Positions 14,160 to 24,398 of a stretch of 64,000 nucleotides of DNA are shown here, one piece after another. Made by a program: the position numbers and the translations under genes. How positions within the stretch are numbered: the stretch's first letter is position 1; each line of letters begins with the position of its first letter. Under the pieces are notes generated by a model that was not told the origin of the DNA, searched no databases, and saw only the letters and a list, made by a program, of their open reading frames with translations. This stretch comes from Rhizophlyctis rosea (Eukaryota; Chytridiomycota; Chytridiomycetes; Rhizophlyctidales; Rhizophlyctidaceae), in contig JADGJC010000039.1 in NCBI GenBank assembly GCA_027596075.1, positions 62,001-126,000 of the forward strand. The letters run 5' to 3'.

Positions 14160-17100
14160 ATGGCTGTACCACAAGAACCATCGGCAAAGGTCGGTGCCGT
14201 TCACCATCGCATTATCTGGGTGCAAATATGCGCTGGCAGATATACTCATTGATCTCTTAAACATGGTTCACCAATATAGACCCCACCATGGCATCCATAC
14301 ATACGGCCACCAGATCCATCAGATGATGCGCAAGGAGAGCAGCCTGATGTTGGACAGTGAATTGACAGCCGTCGCATTCTTTGAGTTGCTGACTGTCATC
14401 TATTAGGATTCCGATACCACATATTTCGGAATAATCCCACGAAACCCTGCATATAGACTTGACCAGAAAAACTATAAATGGACAATTCAGCGAACGACAT
14501 TTAGTGCCGATATCATCAATTGTGGCACTGCATGGTTAGCTCGAGTGGACGGTGCATCTCTCGCCGATGTACGCAATGGATTTGAGTTGATGTTCCCGGC
14601 GCGGTATGATGTGACGACTGTGCAGTTGCGGGATGGTTAGCAATGCGTGCGCATACAATGATTGTGTCATGACTTTGGAAGTGACTTGTCCCTTGATACA
14701 GGCGTAACAATAAACCACGTGATCAAGAACGGCTTTCGAGTGGCCCGAGTCCAGCAACTTCCGAAACTGTTAGCTCAGTTGGAAGGTTTGGTCGACGGGG
14801 ACCTCGCGAATCTTATGAAGCATTTGGAAAAGTTGTTGCGAAGAGAATCTGGTCAGTTCCGGCTGCGCGTTGACAACAAACTGTTGGAAGAGTGCAGCTG
14901 AAGAGCAATCAAACGCAGAGGTCGAGCCGGAATTTCGGGACATACAACCTCCCGAGATCCTGAAGTCCATGCGGGTCTGTCAAGCACTCCTGAACCACGC
15001 AACTGCCCTCATTGTAACGAGAGCAGCGACATGTTTGGAGCAGTGTGTGCAACTCATCACACTATGTATCCAAAAATCTGCACAAATGATGGAAAGGTTG
15101 CTCGCCCAATGGAAAGTCTTCGACCTCATCCACACGCTTCTTTCGAACGATCATCCTGCTGCTACCGCCATCGGATTGCAACTTGCAGGCACAGCCTTGC
15201 CGGTTTGCCCGAAGGATCATGTTTGGTGTTGGACATCGCGCAACGTCAAGGATCGGGACGACCGGGAGAAATTGCCAGTCATTGATCAACACAGTGATCC
15301 GCTTTTGAATCATTTATCCGGACTGGGTGCGCTGAAGATTAAGAGCATCTTCAACAACGATGTGCGGCCACTTTTCGCAGTTCTTCTTCTGCGGTTGAGC
15401 AATTTCGAAGGAGAGTTGCTTTCCAAAGCGGAGCATTTGATCAAACAAATGATGGATTTCGAGGAATGGGGGAGGAGGTTTACGTCTGCGTCAGCGGCGC
15501 GGAACCCTGCCGGTGAAATCCTCAAAAAATTGATTATCGGCGATCCTTGGGAGTCCGCTAAGTTGAGGCGGGTGTGCGACTGTTTTGCGCATAAGGAGAA
15601 GAGAGACAAGGTAGTAAAAACAGTGGATTTGGAATATCTATGCAAAAAGTTTGGTAAGTCTGCGCAACAACTTTGGCTGCGAATTTATCCTTCCCAACCT
15701 TTGCGCCTTTATTCATCAGGGGTTGAGGCATCGTCCAACCGGGAGCAGACCGTGGAGCACTTGCGCGTACATATTGGAGATCAGTTGTTACGTGCGGTAC
15801 GTTAAATTTTGTCTTGGCATGCATGATCATTTTTGCTGATTCACCACCAGAGCCAAGTGCCTGTAGAAAGATCCACAAAACAGAAAAACCGAATGGCAGC
15901 GGAGTTGGCGCAAGCACAGGCACAGGCTGCGCAGTTGCAAGCTCAAATTGAAGCAGCGCAGACGAATTCGCATGGGGAGAAGAAGTTGAAAGCGTCTGAT
16001 CAGGCGCTGCGAGAGGCGACGGAGAAATGTGGGCGGTTGGAAGAAGAATTGAAGAATCATTTGGAAGGGAATATCACTGTGCCGGTTGACGTGGTGCTTA
16101 ATGGGGAGATGCGTTTGAGGGTATGTCGAGGCATGATACTGCCATCCATCATGATCATTTGTTCATCATCCTTTTCGCGATCAGGGTGTTGTGAAGAAAA
16201 GATGTCACCAACGACATCTGCATATTGAACTATCGCATCAGAGTGCAGATCAATCGCGGCTGATTGCGGTCCTGATCGCGCGCAATAGGTATTTCGCTGC
16301 TTGTTTGATCTGGGAGTAAGCTTATTGCATCCCTAATTCGCCTCTCAAAGATATTGCTTTGGTATCAAACAAAAGCAATACATGGTCGTCGCCAATGCAC
16401 CTGTCAGAGATATCATACCGATCGATCGCCGCGGCATGCATGATGGCTCCTCGACTCCCAATCAGATGGAAATAATTGTGATATGTGACGGAGTTCGTCA
16501 TCTCGTCGCAGTGCATCTACCTGATGCGTTTGTCGTTGAAAAGGGTATTACAGAGATTGTTTCTTCATATCAGGGTACGATCACCAGCAGTCGCACATGT
16601 TCTGGTATTCGTTGCGCAAGGTTTTCATGTTCTTCATAACTTGTCAACAGACTTGACGAAGATCAAGGAGCAGAAGGTCCTGCAGTTAGAAAAGAAGTCT
16701 AAGCAGACGCCAGGTACGTCATTGATTTATTGCTGCTACTAAGTTGCGGCACCAGTCTTATATTTTGAATGAAGTCTCTCATGAAGGCAAAAACATGATC
16801 CCTCCCAACCGCCCATTGCAATCCGACCCTCTTCACGGGGAGATTTCAGTCATTACGCCCAATGTTCCTCGTATCCGGGCCCTAGGCAATACTGCTGTCT
16901 GGTCAGATGCTGACGCATCTGAAATCGCAAACTCTGTAAAGCGGTGCATCGTGGACGCTGACGAGGCACCCGCATTGGCAGCTTTGCGAAAAGTCCCTTT
17001 GTTTGCGGCTGGAGTCAATTATCAGTTGATCGAAAAGCTCGCAAACGCGTGCCAACAAGTGAAGAAGAGGATTGGGGAGCGGGTGGGAGGGAGAGAGCAG

Positions 17101-18906
17101 CTGATGAGCTCGCTGTTGATGGTGTTAGAAGGCAAGGTCCGTAAAGTCCAGGCAGCGGGATCCTCCACGCCTGAGAATTGTAGGGGCTTTTTTTTGTAAC
17201 GTGTCTCATAATCTCCTGCAGGTTCAGCTTCGGCGTTCAGATGGCGTTAATATCGCGACGTTCTGTGAAGGTCAATCATTGGGGGCACTTGGTCTAGGCG
17301 GTGCCGATTGGGGCAGTGCGGGATTCGCCGGGGACGTTTGGGCGAGCACTGCATGCACGGTGGCCATTCTGACCCGGAAAGAGTTCGTATCTGTCGCTCG
17401 GTCTGACTCGCAATTCGAGGAACATGTGCGAAATGGCTAGCTCAAAAGTCGAGTTTGGTGGATACCTGGATCACTTCGTGCGCAGAGGCTGCAGGCTTCG
17501 CAGGCCAATTCTTGTTTGATTTGGTAGTTCGTAACTTGTCGAAGGTTGGTGTCACTTTCTGGACTTCAGGCATGGCGTTAGCATGCTGCATTAGATTGAT
17601 GATGACACTGTCATGATAAGCTAACACACACCTGTTTTTTGTTCCAAATTGTACCAGCTCTATTCCATTCACACAACATACACATGGACAACAAGCTTCC
17701 TTGATCCGATCCTTTCCTCGGTATCGTTTGTGTCGTACGATGCGAATGCTACTATTATCGGACAAGGTCAATCCTGTAATCATGTGACATTCTTGCTTGA
17801 TGGTCGTGCGGAAGTGGTGGATTCAACCGGTGTTACTCGTGCTGTTATGGACGCGGGCATGTTTTTTGGAGAGTCCGGCCTGGGCGCGACAGCGACAAGC
17901 GAGATTCGCGCAACCAGCAAGGTTTTGTCGATGAAGGTTGATGGGACGGATGAGGGTGTTCAATGTGTGTGGAAAGAAGATTTGGCTGGTGGAGAGGTTG
18001 AGGTGGAGATCGCACGACAGCTATTGAGATCCGTGAGTGTTTGGCTTCTTGCTCCAATTGTTTCCATCTGTGCTTAAGTTGTTTGACATCTCAACAACAT
18101 TTTCGCTGACTGGCTCAATTGGGCGCGTTCATTAGATGCGCCTATTCCAGAACGTACATTGCTTCGGAGTATTCTACGAGCTTGCGGCAAAAATGCACAG
18201 GCGGCATTGGATTGCAGGAAAGGCGGTTATTGAATACGGTTCTAGAGGGAAAAGTATGCTTCTCGTCATGGCAGGAACACTCGATGTTTGCACAAAAGTA
18301 TGTACAACTATTCAGATCTCTACCCCAGTATTTGCGCAGTCTTTAACAAACTTCTCTTATCATCAGGCAGGCAGAGTGATTCAGACTGTGACGGCGCATC
18401 AGCCTTTGGGAGAGGAATCACTCTTTCGCAATACGAAGCGGCGATTCGGCGCCTCCGCTGGTCCCAACGGATGCTGCGCGCTAGAGCTTACGACGGAAGA
18501 TTTTGATCGATCGATGCAATCGGCCTATTATGAGGAAGAAAGTACTGCTTGGGACGGGCTTGCTGAGAGGTATGAGGGTAGGGCTGTGAAATATGGGCAA
18601 GATCCAGGCCCGCTCTCTGCGTATCAGCACACCCTCCTATTCTTGACGCGGCAATTGGGAGGAGTAGATGGGTTGACGGCGGAGAGTGCTGCGCAGGCGG
18701 TGGGGAAGTCAGATGTCAACGCGGTGAAGTAAGTCTCTTTGAAGGATTATTGAAGAACTCATTTCCTTTACTTCCTTTTCTTTGGCACTTTCCCGATTGA
18801 TGGAATAACCGATCAACCTGTCACATGCAGGCGGGATCTTGATTTACTTGTGCAAATTCATCGTCTTCGCCTTCAGGATGAGATCCATTACAGGACGGTT
18901 GTTTAG
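14160..18906 (+). CDS. Large multi-domain protein with tandem cyclic-nucleotide-binding-like folds
   Basis: The model starts MAVPQEPSAK at 14160 and reaches ..RLRLQDEIHYRTVV before the stop at 18906. N-terminal exons (KWTIQRTTFSADIIN; DVRNGFELMFPARYDVTTVQ; a long helical segment around 14930-15650) match nothing I know. A Gln/Ala/Glu coiled coil follows (about 15845-16110). Then come three regions with the cNMP-binding beta-roll pattern: about 16950-17430 (ALRKVPLFAAG... LEGKV... CEGQSLGALGLGG), about 17690-18030 (TIIGQGQSCNHVTFLLDGRA then MFFGESGLGA) and about 18136-18530 (IEYGSRGKSMLLVMAGTLDV then PLGEESLFRNTKRR). The second keeps the FGE of the phosphate-binding cassette but lacks its usual Arg; the third has GEE plus nearby Arg residues. 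A role in cAMP/cGMP sensing is possible but not shown. A 46-nt intron at 14852-14897 resolves an apparent frameshift. Confidence 0.7.
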
Positions 18907-19293
18907 CTGGTCGAAGGTAAATGATTGAGCAAAACAGTTGACATAGGAAGCAACTAACGCTGAATGCTGCAGGAAGGAGCAAAACTCGTTGCTGCTCGCA
19001 ACTTTGCATTGGATGGATGTTTTGTATGATAATATAAGCATGAGCTAACGTGTCGATCCGAAAATTATTGTCGAGCTGACAATCTTGTTTGGTTTTGATG
19101 TGAAGCATGCGATGGGGACATTAGTAGATCCCACAATAACCATCCTCCAGCATCTGCTAGGACCCTTTTCACGCGCCACGCGGGATTGGTTCCAAAAATT
19201 CGAATGGTTGAAAAGCTCAAACTCCAGCCTCTCCCATTCACATGTTTTCCGCGTTACATATTGCCCCCCAAACCTGTACTTCGACCAGCCCCC
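18907..19293. other. Intergenic stretch before VPS72
   Basis: This holds the 3' flank of the CNB-domain gene and the VPS72 promoter. An in-frame ATG at 19204 could extend VPS72 by 30 codons. I see nothing else. Confidence 0.5.
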
Positions 19294-20812
19294 ATGTTGT
19301 CTTCAGCCAGAGAGCGCCGCAGCAATGCGGGAAGTCGCATGCGCACTCTTATTTTAGAGCAGATGGAGTCGGAGGAGCTGTTTGCTGAAGTGGAGAATGA
19401 CGAAGACTTTACCGCCTTGGGTAAGGTCTGTGCAAAGTCCGTTAGCTTCACTCATACTCAATACGCAAACCTGTCTCAGACGAAGAAGATGTGTTCGATT
19501 CGGATTTCGAATCTTCTGATGAGGATGAAGCGGTTTCCGACGAGGATGCCGTACTGGCCGAGGAAGAACAACGCCAGGAGAAGGTGGGCACAGATATGCT
19601 AAAGCAGTGTGTTTGCCGCTTCAGCTCAAAGTACCCACTTACAGCGTCACCAATAGAAGGCCAGGCAGAAGAGGAACCAGGTTGGGTTGGCTCCTTCAAA
19701 AAGGAGTGAAACTGATTCAAAACCGCGAAAGTCGCGAGTGGGAAATGAGGTCGTAACGAGCAATGCAGCTCGCGTATCGGCCGAACGGAGAAGCCTGAAT
19801 GGTGCATTGACGCTTACCGTTTTTATATTCATTGCGTACATTCTGAGATCTGTCTTTTCCAGAAAAGGCAGTGCTAAGCGGGTCGAGGCAATCCGTCAGA
19901 GCTTCAACGGTCGCCAGTAAGAAGCAACTCGAAAGGAGACTAGAGGCAGACGAGCGGAGAAAGGTGTGGTCCTCCGCCACGTTGCGTCACACTGCTATGA
20001 ACCTCCGCTGACAACTTACATTCAGGCGGGCGTGTTCAGAAAGGAAAAGGTTGTCGAGCGTGAACTGACGCAGCAGGAGAAGCTGGAGGAGGCGAAAGAA
20101 ACGGAGAGGAAAAACACCGAATCACTCCAGTCGTTGCTACTGCTGGAGGAGGAGACTAAGCGCAAGCAAGTCAAAAAGACGACTCAGCACATGGGACCAA
20201 CAATACGCTGGCACTCATTTACGGAATCCGCACCCGAAGAACCGCCAGATGTTAGCATATTTGTGGATGTCGACGGAGACACAGTCATGGATCTAGGGCC
20301 AGCATCAGGGCCTGATGATGCCAAATTCGACGACGCCGCGGTGCGAAGCAGAACGAACAGCACAGCAGACAAACTGGAGCGTAATCTAATTTCATTCATC
20401 CATTTTCAATCGGATCCGTTAGAGAGGTGGAATGATAGGCCAAAAGGTAATTCTGCGAATGTCCGGCGAGAGGGTGAACGTCTATTGTGAGGATTTCTTG
20501 ACCAAAATTTACATAGGGAAGCAAGTCGAAACATGCGTCGTGACGGGACTTCCCGCCCGGTTCAGGCATCCGCGCACAGGCATTCCATACGCCAATGCTG
20601 AGGCGTACAGAATTTTGGAAGCCGTGTCTCAGCAACAGTACATTTGGAGTCCAGTCCTGAACGCGTACATTCATCAGTTTGAGGTTTCATTACCAAAATC
20701 AATGGCGGCTTTGACGGGATGGGCCGCCAGTACATACGGCAGAGTACCAGAGCGTAGCGCACTACCACAAATAGTTTCAACAGATGCGCCTGGAGCTATA
20801 ATAGATTTCTGA
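19294..20812 (+). CDS. VPS72: VPS72/YL1 (Swc2), H2A.Z-binding subunit of SWR1-type remodeller
   Basis: YL1/Swc2 carries the H2A.Z-H2B dimer for the SWR1/SRCAP complex. The chosen ATG at 19294 gives MLSSARERRSNAGSRM, like the family N-terminus; an ATG at 19204 is also in frame. An acidic segment with VFDSDFESSDEDEAVSDEDA matches the histone-binding region. After introns come basic Lys/Arg/Ser stretches, then ERELTQQEKLEEAKETERKN and PTIRWHSFT, aligned with the family's LTQEELL...YHS block. The C-terminal YL1_C domain reads CVVTGLPARFRHPRTGIPYA, then EAYRILEAV. About six introns. It ends 124 bp from the convergent CHMP1 stop, so the 3' UTRs probably overlap. Confidence 0.92.
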
Positions 20813-20936
20813 CACTGATTCTGTTACAATTCTGGGCTGCTTATATATCTCCCTACACCTGGTATTTAGAAATGCAGCTCGCAGTGGCTGCATGAAGGAT
20901 ATCATCCTGATTGATGTTGACCAACTGTGGACGCTC

Positions 20937-21822
20937 TCAAGTGCTGTTGCGGAGTTTTGCCAACCGTTCGCTCAAATCTGAATGCTCTTGCTCAACCGTT
21001 GCTGTTCCTACTCCCACTGTGCCCTGCGCAGCACCCGGCATCTCCATTTGCAGCTCCAAACCGTTCTCATCCGCCACTTGCTGCATAAGCTCCTCCACCT
21101 GATCTTGTGGTGTTGATTGGGCGGTCGTCTGACCCATGGATGTTTCCATATATTGCGTTTGCACATCCAAATCTTCGAATTGTTGCTCGAATTTGTCCAT
21201 GACCATTGATATCTGGCGTGAGGAACATAGAGTTATGCCATGTGAAAGAATTTTTGCTGGAAGCGATGCTAACCTGTTCGAGATTCATTGTCTGCATAGC
21301 CTTCTCCATTCCTTTTACAACTCCCGCCATAGACGTGGTAACCCGCCGCATTGTAACGGCTGTTTGAACTCGAGACGCAACGGCGTCAATGCGGGATGAC
21401 AGGCGAAGGAAGTTGAGAGCCTCGTTCTTCTTCCGAATTGCGTTTGCAGCATATATTCTGGCTCCTTCCATGTTTCCTTGTTGAATAGCCTACGCAAGTG
21501 GGTCTCAATGTTAGCATACAAATATGGTGCCCTTTCGCTCAGGTTTCAATTCCGCGCAGCACCTTTTTTAGCTTTGCCTTCTCGGTAACTTCATCTTTTT
21601 GACTTTTCTTTGCTTGCCGCTGCAGCTGTTTGGCTGTGAACTAGAAGTAATAGCGGGAGTAAGGAGGCCGTTTGTGGTATTGCACAGGCTTCGTAGCCAG
21701 GCCCACGCGTTACTTACTTTCAGCTGGAATAGGTGCTCTGTCGGAGAAAATGGTTTAGTTACCAGTGCCGAAGGTCTTGAGCGCAGACGACGGCGACGAT
21801 ACTCACTTTCCATGTTGCTCAT
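20937..21822 (-). CDS. CHMP1: ESCRT-III-associated protein CHMP1 (Did2/Vps46)
   Basis: CHMP1/Did2 recruits Vps4 and its cofactors to disassemble ESCRT-III in endosomal sorting, abscission and nuclear envelope sealing. The ATG at 21822 gives MSNMEKHLFQLK across the first introns, then [37 protein letters not shown] and [20 protein letters not shown], all clear CHMP1 blocks. The last exon has [20 protein letters not shown], and the protein ends with a MIT-interacting motif, [11 protein letters not shown], that binds the Vps4 MIT domain. About five introns. The length (about 200 residues) fits the family. Confidence 0.95.
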
Positions 21823-22304
21823 CTTCGCAAACTTTTGGCAGTGAACGCGTTACAACTAGCAATATTGAGTGCTTTCAGCACGGTTATGTATGTTCTCCCA
21901 GCTATAAGGTCGACGTGCCGCGCTGAGGGGTTGATATTGCACGTCAAGGGCGTAAGAAGGTGAAGTTGAGATTTGTGATGTGAGATGAAAGGGTGGGAGA
22001 ACTGGCTTGGCAAACTTCCAACCTGCAACCAGACCTGCAACCTTCCAGACCCACTTCCAGACCACTACTCGGACCACGCTTGATGTCATGGGTAGGCTGT
22101 GCCACTGATTTGTGATTCATCCTGACTCATTCCCAACTCAGAAGAATGCAACGTAATATCTGGTTGGTCCGTCATCTGTGCTTCACATCTGTTCGTACTC
22201 GTCGCTGCATCGTTGCCAATTCGTTGGTACCATCCTTTCCTCGAACTTCTCCCATACATACAACTGGCGCACACATATATCTCAACCCACAAACAGCCTT
22301 CAAT
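21823..22304. other. Intergenic stretch upstream of CHMP1
   Basis: This holds the CHMP1 promoter and then sequence leading into the tandem array. No gene is supported. Confidence 0.45.
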
Positions 22305-23030
22305 CATTGAGCCACGGCCGGTAGCCGGCTGAGGCGGTAATCGTGCAAAGGATGGGCGTGAGGTTGATCCATGATATGCAGCTGTCAAATCCAGTTACGT
22401 CCTACTCACATCGCTCCACCAAATCATTGAGCCGACCGAGGCGGGAATGTAAAAGATCCAAGTGAGAGTTGAGGGCTGTTTCTCATGCACCTGGTTTTGG
22501 AGTTTATCCCTTCAGCAACATCTTCAACCCATTGAACCCAGTGTCGGAGACGGCTTGGGCGGTGATGGAGCGAGGACAGAGCCGTTAGGACAGACTCTAA
22601 GCTAGCGCATCGCTTCTCCTTTCGTGACGTTCCCAATCCACTGAACCTAGTGTCGGAAGACGGCCTAGGCGGTAGTGGGGGGAGGCGGATGGGAGGAGGG
22701 CGGACGGCGGTTTGCATGGTACACCAGCTCAACAACTGAATATATTTCTGGTCTCTGAACTTTTCCAAACACTGAACCTATGCCCGGAAAGGGGGTAGGC
22801 GGTAGCGCGAGGAAGATGGATGGGTTTGGAAAGTTGTTCAGCCCGACAACTGGATATCGTTCTGGTTCCCGAAGTTCTCCAACCACTGAACCTATGCCCG
22901 GAAAGGGGGTAGGTGGTAGCGGGAGGAGGGCCGATGGGGTCAGGATGATATTCAGCTCGACACCTTGTTCGTCCTGTTCGCGCCGTTGTCAAAGCATTGA
23001 ACCTGCACGTCAAGCTTTTAAGTGGCATTA
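22305..23030. repeat. Diverged tandem array, seven units of about 105-131 bp
   Basis: A short landmark, CA(C/T)TGA(A/G)CC, recurs at 22305, 22425, 22530, 22639, 22770, 22884 and 22995. In most copies it is followed 20-30 bp later by a G-rich GGCGGTA-type block. Spacings are 120, 105, 109, 131, 114 and 111 bp. The units at 22770 and 22884 share a long near-identical core (cactgaacctatgcccggaa, then gggggtagg), and homology continues into the second half of the unit (aactg.atat..ttctggt). On the minus strand each unit resembles a C-rich tract, then ATAG, then GTTCAGTG, that is, a repeated 3' splice-acceptor look-alike. A minus-strand frame (22729-23028) repeats YPLSGHRFS twice, but period lengths are not all multiples of three. 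Confidence 0.7.
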
Positions 23031-24398
23031 AGGTGAGAGTTTGATAGGAGATGGGGTCAATGAGTTAGGAGAATTGCGGCGCGAATGATTAGATTTAACT
23101 CAGCTCACACCGAATAATCTTTGTATTTTCGTGGAGACTATAACTTCAAATGACATCGTGCGGGGAAGGGGGGAGTCAACTTGAAGGAGAATGAGCTTTC
23201 TTCTCCCGACATAATAAACTGATCAATTCGTCCCCTTCACCATCAGAACCTTTCCTACTGCTAGTCGTCATACTTGTCTCGGCGATGATCTTGGACGACG
23301 ATTTCAGAATGGGCGTGCCCGCGGTAATGGGCATTTCCCCGACCTATGCTCCATTTTCAAATGGGAAACATCAGAGCAGTGTCGATGACTCACCTTCATG
23401 CGCTAACGCCATTCGTAACTCCCTACATACCCATCAAAAACCCATGGTACAGATGAGGCAGCAGACTCCCTTCACGTTATCAAGGTCATTGCCAAGTTGG
23501 CCACAGTATCTGTTTTCATGATCTCACGTCAGCCGTCAGTGATCAGTGGACGTGCGTAACTTTCAATATTTGATGATTTATGCTCCTGGCAAATCCTCTA
23601 CCACCTCTCTGTGCTGCAGTGCCCCGTCCACGCCGTCCACGGCCCTTTTTGAATAGCAGCAAGCATCTATGTTGTGTGTTGCGTTTACGAATCAGTCAAT
23701 TCAAACCACAGGCAGCAAACATCCAATGTCATCCATCATGCATTGCGTTTCCGCCCCACTCCCTGAAGCTGTTTCATGCCTTGCACGGTCGTGTGACGCG
23801 AGGACAACAGTCTTTGAGATGTTTCAATCATTATATATCACATAAAAAAAGATACAACATCCCTGACATATTGACGCTTCCAAGGGACGATGGACAGTTG
23901 CGGGTCGAAAAGATTCCAACGAACAGTACAGTTAAACCGTTGGACCCGATATACGCTTCATCTTGAAGCAGGTATGTTATGTCAAAAAAGTGAATCCGTC
24001 AGGAGGGCCTTGCTGGGCAGTGGGTCATTCTCCGACGACGGATAAAAATTGGGGATATCCCCCCTTAGCTGAAAGGATAAACTCCACACGGACTTCCGAT
24101 CCGATGTGAGCCGAATTTTAGCGGCATGCTTTCCAATGATGAAGGGGCAAAAAAGTGGTGTCACTTCTTCGTGCCATCCTCATCACCTTTGACAACCCGG
24201 GATTAGCAGACGGAGGTGGAGGGTACCAGTATTGGTCAATTACGCACAGCCACCTTCCCTACACAGGCCACAACCCACAATTCCCATAAATAAACAGTTT
24301 TTGGAAAATTCTCACGGTGGGTGCTCTTAACCTCAATCCGGTTGTGATCTTTCCCCCTTCAGCGATAGCTACACATAACTTACGTGTCACACATAACT
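23031..24398. other. Gene-poor stretch and P450 reductase promoter
   Basis: The longest open frame (23580-23966 plus, 128 codons) is compositionally ordinary and lacks any domain. No tRNA or repeat was seen. The last few hundred bases are the P450 reductase promoter. Confidence 0.4.

Noticed and set aside
14851..14900. Apparent frameshift in the CNB-domain gene
   Set aside because: A 46-nt intron (gtcagt...tgcag, 14852-14897) joins RRES to AEEQSNAEVEPEF in frame, so no frameshift is needed.
22729..23028. Minus-strand 99-codon frame with repeated YPLSGHRFS
   Set aside because: The repeat comes from the tandem array; unit lengths are not consistently multiples of three and the frame is not kept across the other units, so coding is unlikely.
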